Below, one piece after another: positions 38,084 to 47,874 of a DNA stretch of 64,000 nt. The stretch lies in assembly GCA_948442365.1 (NCBI GenBank), contig CAOJRU010000009.1:1-64000 (forward strand), in the 5' to 3' direction. Position 1 is the first letter of the stretch. Every line of letters begins with the position of its first letter. Below the pieces are notes generated by a model. It saw only the letters and a program-made list of their open reading frames with translations, made no database searches and had not been told where the DNA came from. Origin of the DNA: an uncultured Clostridium sp. Its GTDB lineage: Bacteria; Bacillota; Clostridia; TANB77; CAG-508. Position numbers and translations under genes: made by a program.

Positions 38084-38954
38084 ATGGAAATAATGGTTGG
38101 TAAAACAGCAGGTTTTTGTTATGGTGTTGAGAGGGCAGTAGAAGGAGCAACTCGGAGAAATCAATCATGCTAAAGGGTCTATTTATTGTTTAGGAGAGAT
38201 TGTACATAATCGACAAGTAATTAAAAAATTAGAAGATTTGGGAATAAAATGTGTTGAAACGATACAAGAAGCAAAAGGAACGGTTTTAATTCGAGCACAT
38301 GGCATTCCAAAAGAAATCTATAATATGGCTAAAGAGATGAATATTACCATACAAGATTTTACTTGTCCTAATGTTTTAAAAATACACAAAATGGCGGATA
38401 AATTCAGTCAAGAAGGATATTTTATATTTTTATTAGGAGCAAAAAGTCATCCAGAAAACATAGGGACTTTAAGTCATTGCGGAAAAGATTACGATATTTT
38501 TGAAAAAGAAGAAGATATTTCACAAGCAATAGAGAAATTTAAGAAAACCAATAAAAAGAAATTACTGTTAATATCCCAGACTACTTTTAGTTTAGAAAGA
38601 TTTTACAAAATAGAAGAAAAACTAAAAAATGAACTAACCGAAGATATTACATTTGTTGTAAAAAATACGATTTGTCGAACAACAGAATTAAGACAAAAAG
38701 AAACAGAAGAGCTATCGAAAAAGGTAGATGCCATGATTATTATTGGAGGAAAAAATAGTTCCAATACGAAAAAGCTATATGAAACAGCTAAAAAGAATTG
38801 TGAAAATACAGTTTTAGTGGAGTGTGTAGAAGAAAATAGGCAAGAATTACAATTAGAAAAAAACATTAAAAAAGTAGGTATTATGGCAGGAGCTTCTACC
38901 CCTAAAGAAAGTATTGATGAAGTAATAGAGTTTTTAAAAAGAAGGTCTTTATAA
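38084..38954 (+). CDS. ispH: 4-hydroxy-3-methylbut-2-enyl diphosphate reductase, interrupted by a +1 CGG site
   Basis: 289 residues after recoding, from ATG 38084. KTAGFCYGVERAVEG with the first cluster Cys, LGEIVHN, RAHGIP, FTCPNV (second Cys), ISQTTFS and GGKNSSNTKKL, plus the third Cys region, are IspH hallmarks. Zero frame stops 8 codons after ACT-CGG (38150-38155). The +1 shift gives GATGEINHAKGSIYCLGEIVHN, which contains the His of the active site. The last step of the MEP pathway. Neighbour ispG lies upstream. Confidence 0.93.
38153..38156 (+). other. +1 recoding site CGGA in ispH
   Basis: Zero-frame CGG at 38153-38155 after ACT; GGA at 38154-38156. The local residue is less conserved in the family than at the other sites, but the shift is required to connect the two halves. 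Confidence 0.82.
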
Positions 38955-38964
38955 ACCTTCTTTT
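38940..38964 (+). terminator. Terminator after ispH
   Basis: AGAAGGT and ACCTTCT stem followed by TTTTA; it also faces the convergent gene at 38976. Confidence 0.65.
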
Positions 38965-38975
38965 ATGTTGTTAAA

Positions 38976-39461
38976 TTAGTTATTTTCTGTTTCATTGTTA
39001 GTGGTAGTTGCATCAAATGCAGCAGTTTCGCCAGCAGGTCCAACATATTCTGAACTTCCGAATCCTAAAATCATATAGAAAATAGGTGCTAAGAAGTAAA
39101 GACCAACAGCCCAACCACCATCTTTTCCAAAAGATTTAGCTAATTTATAAGATAAAACCGCATTAAGTGCGATTGGTACAATCCATCCAATAATTGGAAT
39201 AATGGTTGCCAAAAAAGCAAAAATTAGCCATGGTGAAAGACCAGAAATCTTAAATAAGATTACCAGATTATAAATTGGAATAATAGCTTTCCAACCTTTT
39301 TCACCAGCTTTTGTAAAGATTTTCCACATAGCTATGATTTGAACAATGGCAATGGCGAATACGATTATTGAATATACTATTAAAGCGCCAAGTATAGCAC
39401 TAGAAGCTGCTGCTACATCATAACTACTAGATGGATAACTTCCATAATAGCTTGAATACAT
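38976..39461 (-). CDS. DUF5684-type membrane protein
   Basis: 161 residues with four to five membrane segments. The core MWKIFTKAGEKGWKAIIPIYN is the family hallmark, followed by a hydrophobic pair and SYKLAKSFGKDGGWAVGLYF. The N-terminus is Tyr/Ser-rich (YSSYYGSYPSSSY) and the C-terminus is Thr/Asn/Glu-rich. It has been annotated as signal-peptidase-related in some genomes, but no catalytic residues are seen. ATG at 39461 has AAAGGAGGATG. Confidence 0.75.
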   Translation of the reverse strand: MYSSYYGSYPSSSYDVAAASSAILGALIVYSIIVFAIAIVQIIAMWKIFTKAGEKGWKAIIPIYNLVILFKISGLSPWLIFAFLATIIPIIGWIVPIALNAVLSYKLAKSFGKDGGWAVGLYFLAPIFYMILGFGSSEYVGPAGETAAFDATTTNNETENN

Positions 39462-39567
39462 AATACATCCTCCTTTTATTTTTATGTAATACTATTTTTA
39501 CATTTTTTTTCGAAAATGTCAATAAAAAAACAAAAATTGACAAAAAGAATAAATTTTGTAAAAATCA

Positions 39568-39596
39568 TTGTATAAAGAAAATGAGTTTGATATAAT
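39568..39596 (+). promoter_or_regulatory. Promoter of the hydrogenase operon
   Basis: TTGTAT 39568-39573, 17-base spacer, TATAAT 39591-39596. A second, overlapping TTGACA at 39537 suggests an alternative start. Confidence 0.65.
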
Positions 39597-39640
39597 TTAG
39601 TTAATTTATAATACATATTATGAAAGGGAGGCATGTAAAT

Positions 39641-40138
39641 ATGAATAGAGATGAGAAAAATAAATGTTGTTGTGAAAATAAAAGTGACAAATTTGTAGAA
39701 CAACTTTTTTCAGAATATAAACCAATCAAAGATAATTTAATTCAAATGTTAAATGAAATACAAGAACATTATGGCTATGTTCCAATGGAAGTTCAAAAAG
39801 AATTGTCAGAATTTTTATCAATCCCTATGGCAGAAATTTATGGAGTAGTTACTTTTTATTCAAGATTTTCATTAAAACCAAAAGGAAAATATAATATATC
39901 GGTATGTATGGGTACAGCTTGTTATGTGAAAGGTTCTCAAAAAATAATGGATCGATTATTAGAAAGATTGCAAATTAAAGCAGGAGAAACCACGAAAGAT
40001 GGTATGTTTTCCATTGAAGAAACAAGATGTGTTGGTGCTTGTGGACTAGCGCCAGTATTTACAGTAAACGGAGAAGTCTATGGAAAAGCAACCGTTCAAA
40101 AGCTAGATCAAGTATTAGATGAATTAATGAAGTCATAA
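39641..40138 (+). CDS. hydC: NADH-linked [FeFe] hydrogenase subunit HydC (NuoE-like)
   Basis: 165 residues from ATG 39641 (GGGAGGC upstream). Thioredoxin-like [2Fe-2S] protein of the NuoE family: LNEIQEHYGYVP, EIYGVVTFYSRF, CMGTACYVKGS and CVGACGLAPVFTVN give the four ligands. The N-terminus has an unusual CCCE cluster. Next to hydB and hydA this is the standard order of an electron-bifurcating or NAD-linked hydrogenase. Confidence 0.9.
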   Translation: MNRDEKNKCCCENKSDKFVEQLFSEYKPIKDNLIQMLNEIQEHYGYVPMEVQKELSEFLSIPMAEIYGVVTFYSRFSLKPKGKYNISVCMGTACYVKGSQKIMDRLLERLQIKAGETTKDGMFSIEETRCVGACGLAPVFTVNGEVYGKATVQKLDQVLDELMKS

Positions 40139-40190
40139 ATTGCAAGGGTGCCAAATTGTATGTTATATAAAAATAACACTAAACATTAGA

Positions 40191-40220
40191 GTTGCCAAAA
40201 AGGTCCGTCCCCAGTGGCAC
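40191..40220 (+). repeat. MITE end fragment
   Basis: GTTGCCAAAAAGGTCCGTCC... to ...CCAGTGGCAC is the right terminal repeat of MITE copy B, located in the gap before hydB. Confidence 0.75.
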
Positions 40221-40253
40221 ATTGGCACATGGAAAATAAGGGAGGAATGTTAA

Positions 40254-42113
40254 GTGAAAACGATACAAGAACTTCACCAGATAAGAGAAGAAAAAAGAAA
40301 AGAATTAGATTTGAGAATCAATACGAAAGCAGACACAAGAGAAAAACATATTTTAGTTTGTCAAGGTACAGGATGTACTTCTTCTAAATCGCCAGAAATA
40401 TTAGAAGAATTTAAAAGAATCTTAAAAGAAAAAGAAATAAAGAATGTAAGAGTAATAAAAACAGGATGTTTTGGTTTATGTGCAAAAGGGCCCATTGTCA
40501 TTATAAGGCCAGAAGATACTTTTTATGCTATGGTAAAACCAGAAGATTGTGAGGAAATTATTCAAACTCATATTATAGAGGGCAATAAGGTAGAAAGACT
40601 GTTAGCCAAAGATATTGATGGAAGTAAAGTAAACCGTTTAGATGACTTGAATTTTTATAAAAAACAAAAAAGAATTGCTCTTAAAAATTGTGGTGTGATC
40701 AATCCAGAAGAAATTGATGAATATATTGCATTTGATGGATATTTAGCATTCGAAAAAGTAGTAACAAAAATGTCACAAGAAGAAGTCATTGAAGAAATCA
40801 TACAATCTGGTATTCGTGGTAGAGGCGGAGCAGGTTTTCCAACTGGTAAGAAGTGGGAATTAACCAAAGCTTCAGAAGGAAAACAAAAATATGTGGTTTG
40901 TAATGCAGATGAAGGAGATCCAGGAGCGTTTATGGATCGAAGCATTTTAGAAGGAGATCCACATTCTGTATTAGAAGCGATGGCAATTGCTGCTTTTTGT
41001 ATTGGAGCCAATCAAGGGTATATTTATGTAAGAGCAGAGTATCCCATTGCGGTAAAGCGTTTACAAATAGCCATAGAACAAGCAAGAGCCTATGGATTAT
41101 TGGGAAAACATATATTTAATACCGATTTTGATTTTGATGTCGAAATTAGATTAGGTGCTGGGGCTTTTGTTTGTGGAGAGGAAACTGCTCTCTTAGAATC
41201 CATTGAAGGAAAACGAGGTCAGCCAAGAGTAAAACCACCTTATCCAGCTAATTCTGGATTATGGGGAAAACCAACTTTAATTAATAATGTAGAAACCTAT
41301 GCCAATATTGCACAAATTATTTTAAAAGGTAGTAAGTGGTATGCTTCCATTGGAACAGAAGCATCAAAAGGAACGAAAGTATTTGCTTTAGGTGGAAATG
41401 TAAATAATATAGGACTTGTGGAAGTGCCTATGGGAACTACATTAAGAGAAATTGTATATGAGATTGGCGGCGGCATTCCAAATGGTAGAGATTTTAAAGC
41501 CGCTCAAACAGGAGGTCCTTCTGGTGGTTGTATTCCAAAAGAACATTTAGATACACCAATTGATTATGAATCACTAAAAGAAATTGGTTCGATGATGGGT
41601 TCTGGTGGTCTTATTGTAATGGATGATACCAAGTGTATGGTATCGCTTGCTAAATTCTATTTGGAATTTACGGTAAGTGAAAGTTGTGGTAAGTGTACAC
41701 CTTGTCGTATTGGAACAAAAAGAATGCATGAAATATTAGAAAAATTATGCAATGGAGAAGGAACGGAATTAGATATTTATAAACTAGAGAAATTAGCAGC
41801 TAATATTCAAAAATCTAGTATTTGTGGATTGGGACAAAGTGCACCAAATCCAGTTATTAGTACTTTAAAATATTTTAGAGAAGAATTCAAAGAACATGCT
41901 ATTGATAAAAATTGTAGAGCTTTAGAGTGTAAGGCTATGTCGAAAATCACAATCCATGAAGAAAAATGTAAAGGTTGTGGTTTATGTCAAAAATCTTGTC
42001 CCGTAAACGCAATCGAAGGAGAACTCAGAGAAAAAAGAGTAATTAACCAAGAAAAATGTATTAAATGTGGTACTTGTTTGGCTAGTTGTCCATTTAAAGC
42101 AATTGGAAACTAA
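40254..42113 (+). CDS. hydB: [FeFe] hydrogenase subunit HydB (NuoF-like)
   Basis: 619 residues from GTG 40254 behind GGGAGG. The order is an N-terminal [2Fe-2S] domain (CQGTGC...KTGCFGLCAKGP), the NADH/FMN-binding NuoF core (GRGGAGFPTGKKWE, NADEGDPGAFMDR, GAGAFVCGEETALLESIEG), the 4Fe-4S site ESCGKCTPCRIGT, and two C-terminal ferredoxin-type CxxCxxCxxxCP motifs. It links NAD(H) to the hydrogenase. Zero CGG codons are present; the in-frame GGC-GGC-GGC run at 41466 shows that GC-rich glycine codons are tolerated. Confidence 0.93.
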   Translation: MKTIQELHQIREEKRKELDLRINTKADTREKHILVCQGTGCTSSKSPEILEEFKRILKEKEIKNVRVIKTGCFGLCAKGPIVIIRPEDTFYAMVKPEDCEEIIQTHIIEGNKVERLLAKDIDGSKVNRLDDLNFYKKQKRIALKNCGVINPEEIDEYIAFDGYLAFEKVVTKMSQEEVIEEIIQSGIRGRGGAGFPTGKKWELTKASEGKQKYVVCNADEGDPGAFMDRSILEGDPHSVLEAMAIAAFCIGANQGYIYVRAEYPIAVKRLQIAIEQARAYGLLGKHIFNTDFDFDVEIRLGAGAFVCGEETALLESIEGKRGQPRVKPPYPANSGLWGKPTLINNVETYANIAQIILKGSKWYASIGTEASKGTKVFALGGNVNNIGLVEVPMGTTLREIVYEIGGGIPNGRDFKAAQTGGPSGGCIPKEHLDTPIDYESLKEIGSMMGSGGLIVMDDTKCMVSLAKFYLEFTVSESCGKCTPCRIGTKRMHEILEKLCNGEGTELDIYKLEKLAANIQKSSICGLGQSAPNPVISTLKYFREEFKEHAIDKNCRALECKAMSKITIHEEKCKGCGLCQKSCPVNAIEGELREKRVINQEKCIKCGTCLASCPFKAIGN

Positions 42114-42175
42114 TTTTAAAAATAATAGCCATCTTGCGTTGTTAGATGGTAATTTCATATAAAAGGAGGAAAGTA

Positions 42176-43928
42176 ATGGAAGATAAGTTAATAACCCTAA
42201 TCATAGATGACCAAGAAATAAAAGTAAAAAAAGGAACCACCATCTTACAAGCTGCAAGACAAGCTGGAATTGATATACCAACGCTATGCTTTTTAAAAGA
42301 CATCAATGAAGTAGGGGACTGTAGAATGTGTATTGTTGAAGTAGAAGGAAGAAGAGGATTTGCTACTTCTTGCATTCAAAAAGTGGAAGAAGGAATGATA
42401 GTCCATACCAATACACAAGAAGTATTAGAAGCAAGGCATGTTATATTAGATTTAATCATATCTAATCATGCGAAAGACTGTTTGACCTGTACACGTTCTG
42501 GTAATTGTGAATTACAAGCATTAGCAACGAAATTCAATATCTCCAAAGTAGAATTTGAAGGTAAAAGAACAGAACATAAAATAGATGATGTATCACCTTC
42601 CATTGTAAGAGACTTTAATAAATGTATTTTATGTAGAAGATGTGTAGCAGCTTGTAAAAATGTTCAAAAAATAGGAGCGATTGATTGTATCAATCGAGGA
42701 TTTGATTCTTGCATTTCAACGGTTGGAGACCATAGTCTAAATGATGTTAACTGCACTTTTTGTGGACAATGTATTGAAGCATGCCCAACAGGTGCTTTAC
42801 ATGAAAAAGAAACTATTGACGATGTATGGCTAAAACTAAAAGATCCAGATACCTATGTTATTGTACAAACAGCTCCAGCGGTAAGAGTTGCACTTCGGAG
42901 AAGAATTTGAACTGCCAATTGGAACCAATGTAACAGGTAAAATGGTAACATCCTTAAAAAGACTTGGATTTGATAAAGTATTTGATACGAATACAGGCGC
43001 AGACTTTACCATTATGGAAGAAGCCAATGAATTTATAGAAAGATTTCGAGAAAACGAGCATCTTCCTATGATTACATCTTGTAGTCCAGGTTGGGTTAAA
43101 TACATAGAAATGAATTATCCAGAATTATTACCTCATTTGTCAACTTGTAAATCACCACATCAAATGTTAGGAGCACTTTTAAAAACGTATTATGCAAAAA
43201 AAGAAGGAATCGACCCTGAAAAAATTTATGTTGTATCGGTTATGCCATGTATTGCTAAAAAATTTGAAAGACAAAGGTCAGAGATGAAAAATGAGGGACT
43301 TTGTGATGTAGATAATGTAATTACTACCCGTGAACTTTCTAGGATGATTAAACAAGCCAATATTGAATTTAACAAATTAGAAGAAAGCGAATTTGACAAT
43401 CCAATGGGAGAAGCAACAGGGGCAGCTGCTATTTTTGGAACAACAGGAGGAGTTATGGAAGCTGCTTTACGTACAGCACAAGACATTTTGACAGGAGAAG
43501 AACTAGAAAAAATAGAGTTTAATCAAGTTCGTGGTGGCGATGGTATCAAAAAAGCAACTGTAAATATCACTAACAAAGAAATTAAGGTGGTTGCTGCAAG
43601 TGGTTTGGCAAATGCAAAAGAAATATTAGAAGAAATAAAATCTGGAAAAGCAGATTATCAATTTGTAGAAATTATGGCATGTCCAGGAGGGTGCGTTATG
43701 GGTGGTGGTCAGCCCATTAAAAGTTCTAAGATACGTTCTGAAGTGGATGTGAGAAAATTAAGAGCAGATGCCCTTTATAGCATTGATGAAAAAAGTACCA
43801 TTAGAAAATCACATGAAAATCCAGTTATAAAAAAAGTATATGAAGAGTTTTTGGAAAAGCCAGGAAGTTATCGAGCTGAAAAGTTATTACATACAACGTA
43901 TCAAGAAAGAGAAAAGTACAAAATTTAG
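42176..43928 (+). CDS. hydA: [FeFe] hydrogenase catalytic subunit HydA, interrupted by a +1 CGG site
   Basis: 583 residues after recoding, from ATG 42176 (AAAGGAGG). N-terminal [2Fe-2S] domain (CFLKDINEVGDCRMC), the His-Cys cluster segment, two [4Fe-4S] motifs (CILCRRCVAAC and CTFCGQCIEACP), and then the H-cluster: MITSCSPGWVKY, MPCIAKKFE and ACPGGCVMGGGQP. Zero frame stops at 42908. The +1 shift at CTT-CGG (42893-42898) restores VALGEEFELPIGT, the conserved start of the H-domain. Without it no H-cluster would be made. It reduces protons to H2 during fermentation. Confidence 0.95.
42896..42899 (+). other. +1 recoding site CGGA in hydA
   Basis: Zero-frame CGG at 42896-42898 after CTT; GGA at 42897-42899 restores the conserved A-L-G-E-E. 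A TGA follows three codons later in zero frame. Confidence 0.87.
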
Positions 43929-43938
43929 GAGTAAAGAG

Positions 43939-45261
43939 ATGAAAGAACAAATTACTTTACAACAAATAAGTAAGTTTAGTGAAAATTACAATAAGGATAG
44001 TTCAAATAAAATCATAGAAAGTGAAATTACAAAAAAGGGAATAGAGCTTTCTTGCTTAAATCAAGAGGTTATCAAAGAAAATGAGCCAGTTTTTAATATA
44101 GAGTTACCAGAAAGTAGGAGATATGACCAAAAGGACAGTCATAGATGTTGGATTTATGCAGGTATTAACATGATAAAACATAATGTTGCTCAAAATTTAA
44201 ACCTAGATATTATGAATTTTGAATTATCCAATAATTATATTGCTTTTTTCGATAAATTGGAAAAATCCAATAATGTTTATGAACATGTAATATCATTAAA
44301 AGATATAAGATTGGATTATATTCGTAAAGAAAGATTTATAAATTGTGGCGTTTTGGAGGGAGGATATTGGCAATACTTTGTTGCCATTGTTAATAAATAT
44401 GGAATCGTACCAGAAATTGCTATGCCTAATGCAAGGGAAAGCGAAAATTATGAAAATATAGAAAGGATTTTTGTAGAAAAAGTTAAAAAAGATGCATTAT
44501 ATTTATTAAAATTAAAAAAGCAAAAGAAAATAAGTGAAGAATTAAGAATGGTGAAAGATACATTTTTACAGGAAAACTATAATATACTATCAAAAATATT
44601 AGGAGAACCCAAATTTAATTTTAATTATGAATATGAAGATAAGAACCACCAAATAAAATCATATAAAAATATGAATCCTATTGATTTTAGAGATCAATTT
44701 CTAACTTTGAACTTGAAAGATTTTGTATCCATAGGAAATTTGCCAATGCATAATAAAGAATTTTATAAAATATATGCTAAAAAATACTTAGGCAATGTAT
44801 ATCAAAATAGTGAAGCAACTTTTTTAAATTTACCAATAGAGGATTTAAAATCGTTAGTTATTAAGCAATTAAAAGATAAAATTCCAATATGGATGGGAAT
44901 ATATCACAAAAAATTTAGAGATAAAGAATCAGGAGTACTAGATATAAGATTATATGATTATAAAGATAAATTAGGTTTTAGACCATTAACTAAAAAAGAA
45001 GCTTTAGATACAAATGACATTTGGTTAGATCATGCCATGACTATTTGCGGCGTTCATATAGTAGATGATAAACCAATTCGATGGAAAATAGAGGATACGA
45101 GAGGTGACCAAGTGAAAGTAAATGGATATTATATTATGAATGATAATTATTTTAATGAATTTGTTTTAAATGTTATTATAAATAAAAAGTATTTGTCACA
45201 AAAACAATTAGAGCTATTGCATCAAAAACCAATTAAATTTGATATTCAAGATTCTTTTTAA
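43939..45261 (+). CDS. C1B-type cysteine peptidase (PepC/bleomycin-hydrolase like)
   Basis: 440 residues from ATG 43939 behind AGGAGT. DQKDSHRCWIYAGIN holds the catalytic Cys, WLDHAMTICGVH the catalytic His. The third catalytic position, normally Asn in VENSWG, reads IEDTRGD, with Asp in place of Asn. Bleomycin-hydrolase-type peptidases are cytosolic aminopeptidases. The gene starts 10 bases after hydA and may be read through from it. Confidence 0.82.
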   Translation: MKEQITLQQISKFSENYNKDSSNKIIESEITKKGIELSCLNQEVIKENEPVFNIELPESRRYDQKDSHRCWIYAGINMIKHNVAQNLNLDIMNFELSNNYIAFFDKLEKSNNVYEHVISLKDIRLDYIRKERFINCGVLEGGYWQYFVAIVNKYGIVPEIAMPNARESENYENIERIFVEKVKKDALYLLKLKKQKKISEELRMVKDTFLQENYNILSKILGEPKFNFNYEYEDKNHQIKSYKNMNPIDFRDQFLTLNLKDFVSIGNLPMHNKEFYKIYAKKYLGNVYQNSEATFLNLPIEDLKSLVIKQLKDKIPIWMGIYHKKFRDKESGVLDIRLYDYKDKLGFRPLTKKEALDTNDIWLDHAMTICGVHIVDDKPIRWKIEDTRGDQVKVNGYYIMNDNYFNEFVLNVIINKKYLSQKQLELLHQKPIKFDIQDSF

Positions 45262-45312
45262 AATATTTATGAAAATATTGTTAAATTTGTAAAAATAAAG
45301 GAGGTAAAAAAT

Positions 45313-45939
45313 ATGGAAGCAATCGTTTTAAACAACCCACTTATTCAGCACAAACTATCTATTATTAGAAACAAAAAAACAGGAACCAAAGAATTCAGAG
45401 AAATTATTGGAGAAGTCGCAACTTTTTTATGTTATGAAGCTATGGCAGATGCTAGATTAGAAGAAGTAGAAATAGAAACTCCAATTGGTAAAACAAAAGC
45501 CAAGAAATTAGATGAAAATCAATATGCTTTTGTACCAATTTTAAGAGCAGGAACAGGAATGTTAGATGGACTCTTAAAAGCAATGCCAAATGCCAAAATA
45601 GGGCATGTTGGATTATATCGAGACGAAGAAACATTAAAACCAGTACGTTATTATTATAAAATGCCGAAAGACATAGCCAATCGAGAAGTGATTGTATTAG
45701 ACCCAATGCTTGCCACTGGTGGTTCAGCAACTGATACCATTACCATGTTAAAAGAAGATGGGGTAGAAAAAATTAAATTCCTATGTATTTTATCTGCTCC
45801 AGAAGGAATCCAAAAACTACAAGAAATACATCCAGATGTACAAATCTATACAGCTGCTATGGATGAAAAATTAAATGAAGTTGGTTATATTGTTCCTGGA
45901 TTAGGAGATGCAGGAGACCGAATTTTTGGAACAAAATAA
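45313..45939 (+). CDS. upp: Uracil phosphoribosyltransferase
   Basis: 208 residues. The PRPP-binding signature [18 protein letters not shown] and the uracil-site [17 protein letters not shown] are exact. It salvages uracil to UMP. The site AAAGGAGG precedes ATG 45313. A MITE fragment starts 3 bases after the stop. Confidence 0.96.
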   Translation: MEAIVLNNPLIQHKLSIIRNKKTGTKEFREIIGEVATFLCYEAMADARLEEVEIETPIGKTKAKKLDENQYAFVPILRAGTGMLDGLLKAMPNAKIGHVGLYRDEETLKPVRYYYKMPKDIANREVIVLDPMLATGGSATDTITMLKEDGVEKIKFLCILSAPEGIQKLQEIHPDVQIYTAAMDEKLNEVGYIVPGLGDAGDRIFGTK

Positions 45940-45942
45940 ATA

Positions 45943-45974
45943 TGTGCCATTGGGGACGGACCTTTTTGGCAATT
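45943..45974. repeat. MITE end fragment
   Basis: TGTGCCATTGGGGACGGACC... is the left terminal repeat of MITE copy B, without a matching right end nearby. The bases from 45975 to 46076 hold nothing I recognise. Confidence 0.75.
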
Positions 45975-46076
45975 TTAGAACAAAAGCGCATAATTAAAAT
46001 TTCTTGACCTTTTAGATATGTTACCTGTCCATTTTTTGTTCGCCTGCCAAAATTCTGTCAAAATTTTTTATGGAAT

Positions 46077-46126
46077 AAAAAAGAATCTAAAATTAGTATA
46101 AAACTAATATTAGATCCTTTTTTTCT
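46077..46126. terminator. Terminator hairpin
   Basis: GAATCTAAAATTAGT and ACTAATATTAGATCC form a long stem followed by T7. It is the end signal for upp, and also lies behind the minus-strand small gene. Confidence 0.7.
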
Positions 46127-46132
46127 TATAAG

Positions 46133-46237
46133 TTATCTACAATTGTTATTGTTTTGTTTTTCGTTATTATTATTGTTTTGATTGTTTCTGTTATTATTTT
46201 GGTTATTATTTTTGTTTTCTTTATTTTTCTTTGACAT
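46133..46237 (-). CDS. Asparagine-rich micro-protein (34 aa)
   Basis: ATG at 46237 with a perfect GGAGGTG eight bases before it on the minus strand. The 34-residue product starts MSKKNKENK and is about half Asn, ending NNCR. It is too simple for a family call; N/Q-rich peptides with strong ribosome-binding sites recur in Clostridia and may be spore-associated, but that is a guess. The repetitive AAT/AAC composition could also mean it is drifting non-coding DNA; the strong site argues otherwise. Confidence 0.5.
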   Translation of the reverse strand: MSKKNKENKNNNQNNNRNNQNNNNNEKQNNNNCR

Positions 46238-46306
46238 GAAAAGCACCTCCATTCAAGTTTCATTTATATTTTGGTCTATTAGAATTTAAAATATACTATT
46301 TACAAG

Positions 46307-46335
46307 TTGTCTTTTTTTTACATTTGTTATATAAT
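46307..46335 (+). promoter_or_regulatory. murD promoter
   Basis: TTGTCT 46307-46312, 17-base spacer, TATAAT 46330-46335, about 137 bases before murD. The long leader holds no recognised structure. Confidence 0.6.
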
Positions 46336-46471
46336 GTGAAAAATAGAAGAATAGGATAAAAGGAAAATTTTTAAAATAAAAATCCTATCAAAAAGGGAGA
46401 AATTTCTAGTAACACAAAAATAGAAGGAAGGAATATAATAAAACAGTTAAATACGAGAAAGGAAAAGAAAA

Positions 46472-47872
46472 ATGAGTTTTAGCAATGATAAATGGGAAGA
46501 ATTTAATGCGTACATAAAATTTAGAAAAGTGGCTATTATAGGATTAGGAGTTAGTAATTTGCCATTATTGGATTATCTATGTGAAAAAAAAGCGAGAGTA
46601 ACCATTTTTGATGAAAGAGAAAAAGGATTAATTGCAAATGAAATAATGGACAAAATAAAATCCTATGGATTTGAGTTCAATTTTGGTAAAAATTGTTTAG
46701 AGAAATTAAAAGGATTTGACATTATCTTTCGTTCGCCAAGTTGTTTACCAACAAGAACAGAATTGGAACAAGAAGAAAAAAGAGGCGCTCTTGTTACAAC
46801 AGAAATTGAAATGTTAATGAAAATGTGTCCTTGTAAGGTAATTGGTGTAACAGGAAGTGATGGAAAAACTACTACTACGAGTCTAATTCATGAAATTTTA
46901 CAAAAATCCGGTTATTGTACTTTTCTAGGTGGAAATATAGGAATACCATTATTTACAAAAATTCCAGAAATGTTACCAGAAGATATTGTGGTATTAGAAT
47001 TAAGTAGTTTTCAATTAATGGGAATGGAAATTAGTCCTGACATTGCGATTATTACTAATATAACACCAAATCACTTAAATATTCATAAAGATTATGAAGA
47101 ATATATAGAAGCAAAGAAAAATATATTCCGTTATCAGAATGAAGATGGTATTTTAATATTAAATTATGATAATGAAATAACCAAAAATTGTAATAAAGAA
47201 GCAAAAGGAAAAGTTATTTTCTTTAGCCATAAAGAAAAATTAGAAAATGGTTTTATCGTAGAAGATAGAGTCATAAAAGAATGTGATGAAGGTATTAGAA
47301 AACATCTTTTCAATGGTGAAGATGCCATTTTAAGAGGGAACCATAATTTAGAAAATATTGCTACTGCTATGGCAGCAACGAAAACACTTGTAACCACAGA
47401 CAAAGCTGTGCAAGCAATAAAAGGTTTTAAACCAGTACAACATAGAATTGAACTTGTGAAAGAAATAAATCAAGTAAAATGGTATAACGATTCAGCAAGT
47501 TCTTCGCCTACAAGAACTTTATCAGGTTTAAATGCTTTTGATGAAGAAATTATATTAATTGCAGGTGGATATGATAAAAAATTAGATTATACACCGCTTG
47601 CTAAACCGATTGTAGAGAAAGTAAAAGCATTAATTTTAATAGGGCAAACTTCTGGTAAGATTTTTGATGCTGTAAAAGAGGAATTAGAAAATGAAAAGAA
47701 AGATTTAGCTATTCATATGTGTGAAAATTTAGAAGAGACAGTGATTTTGGCTAACAAATTAGCGAAACCAGGAAATGTTGTTCTTTTTTCACCAGCTAGT
47801 GCAAGTTTTGACATGTTCAAGGATTTTGCAGATAGAGGGAATCAATTTAAAAAATTAGTAAATCAAATTTAA
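46472..47872 (+). CDS. murD: UDP-N-acetylmuramoylalanine-D-glutamate ligase
   Basis: 466 residues. The N-terminal dinucleotide-fold part holds AIIGLGVSNLPLLDYL; the ATP-grasp-like Mur core holds GVTGSDGKTTTTSLI, GGNIGIPLF, LELSSFQL, ITNITPNHLNIH and the end motif WYNDSASSSPTRTLS. It adds D-Glu to UDP-MurNAc-Ala. It is a solitary mur gene here, with its own promoter and a terminator. Confidence 0.95.
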   Translation: MSFSNDKWEEFNAYIKFRKVAIIGLGVSNLPLLDYLCEKKARVTIFDEREKGLIANEIMDKIKSYGFEFNFGKNCLEKLKGFDIIFRSPSCLPTRTELEQEEKRGALVTTEIEMLMKMCPCKVIGVTGSDGKTTTTSLIHEILQKSGYCTFLGGNIGIPLFTKIPEMLPEDIVVLELSSFQLMGMEISPDIAIITNITPNHLNIHKDYEEYIEAKKNIFRYQNEDGILILNYDNEITKNCNKEAKGKVIFFSHKEKLENGFIVEDRVIKECDEGIRKHLFNGEDAILRGNHNLENIATAMAATKTLVTTDKAVQAIKGFKPVQHRIELVKEINQVKWYNDSASSSPTRTLSGLNAFDEEIILIAGGYDKKLDYTPLAKPIVEKVKALILIGQTSGKIFDAVKEELENEKKDLAIHMCENLEETVILANKLAKPGNVVLFSPASASFDMFKDFADRGNQFKKLVNQI

Positions 47873-47874
47873 TG

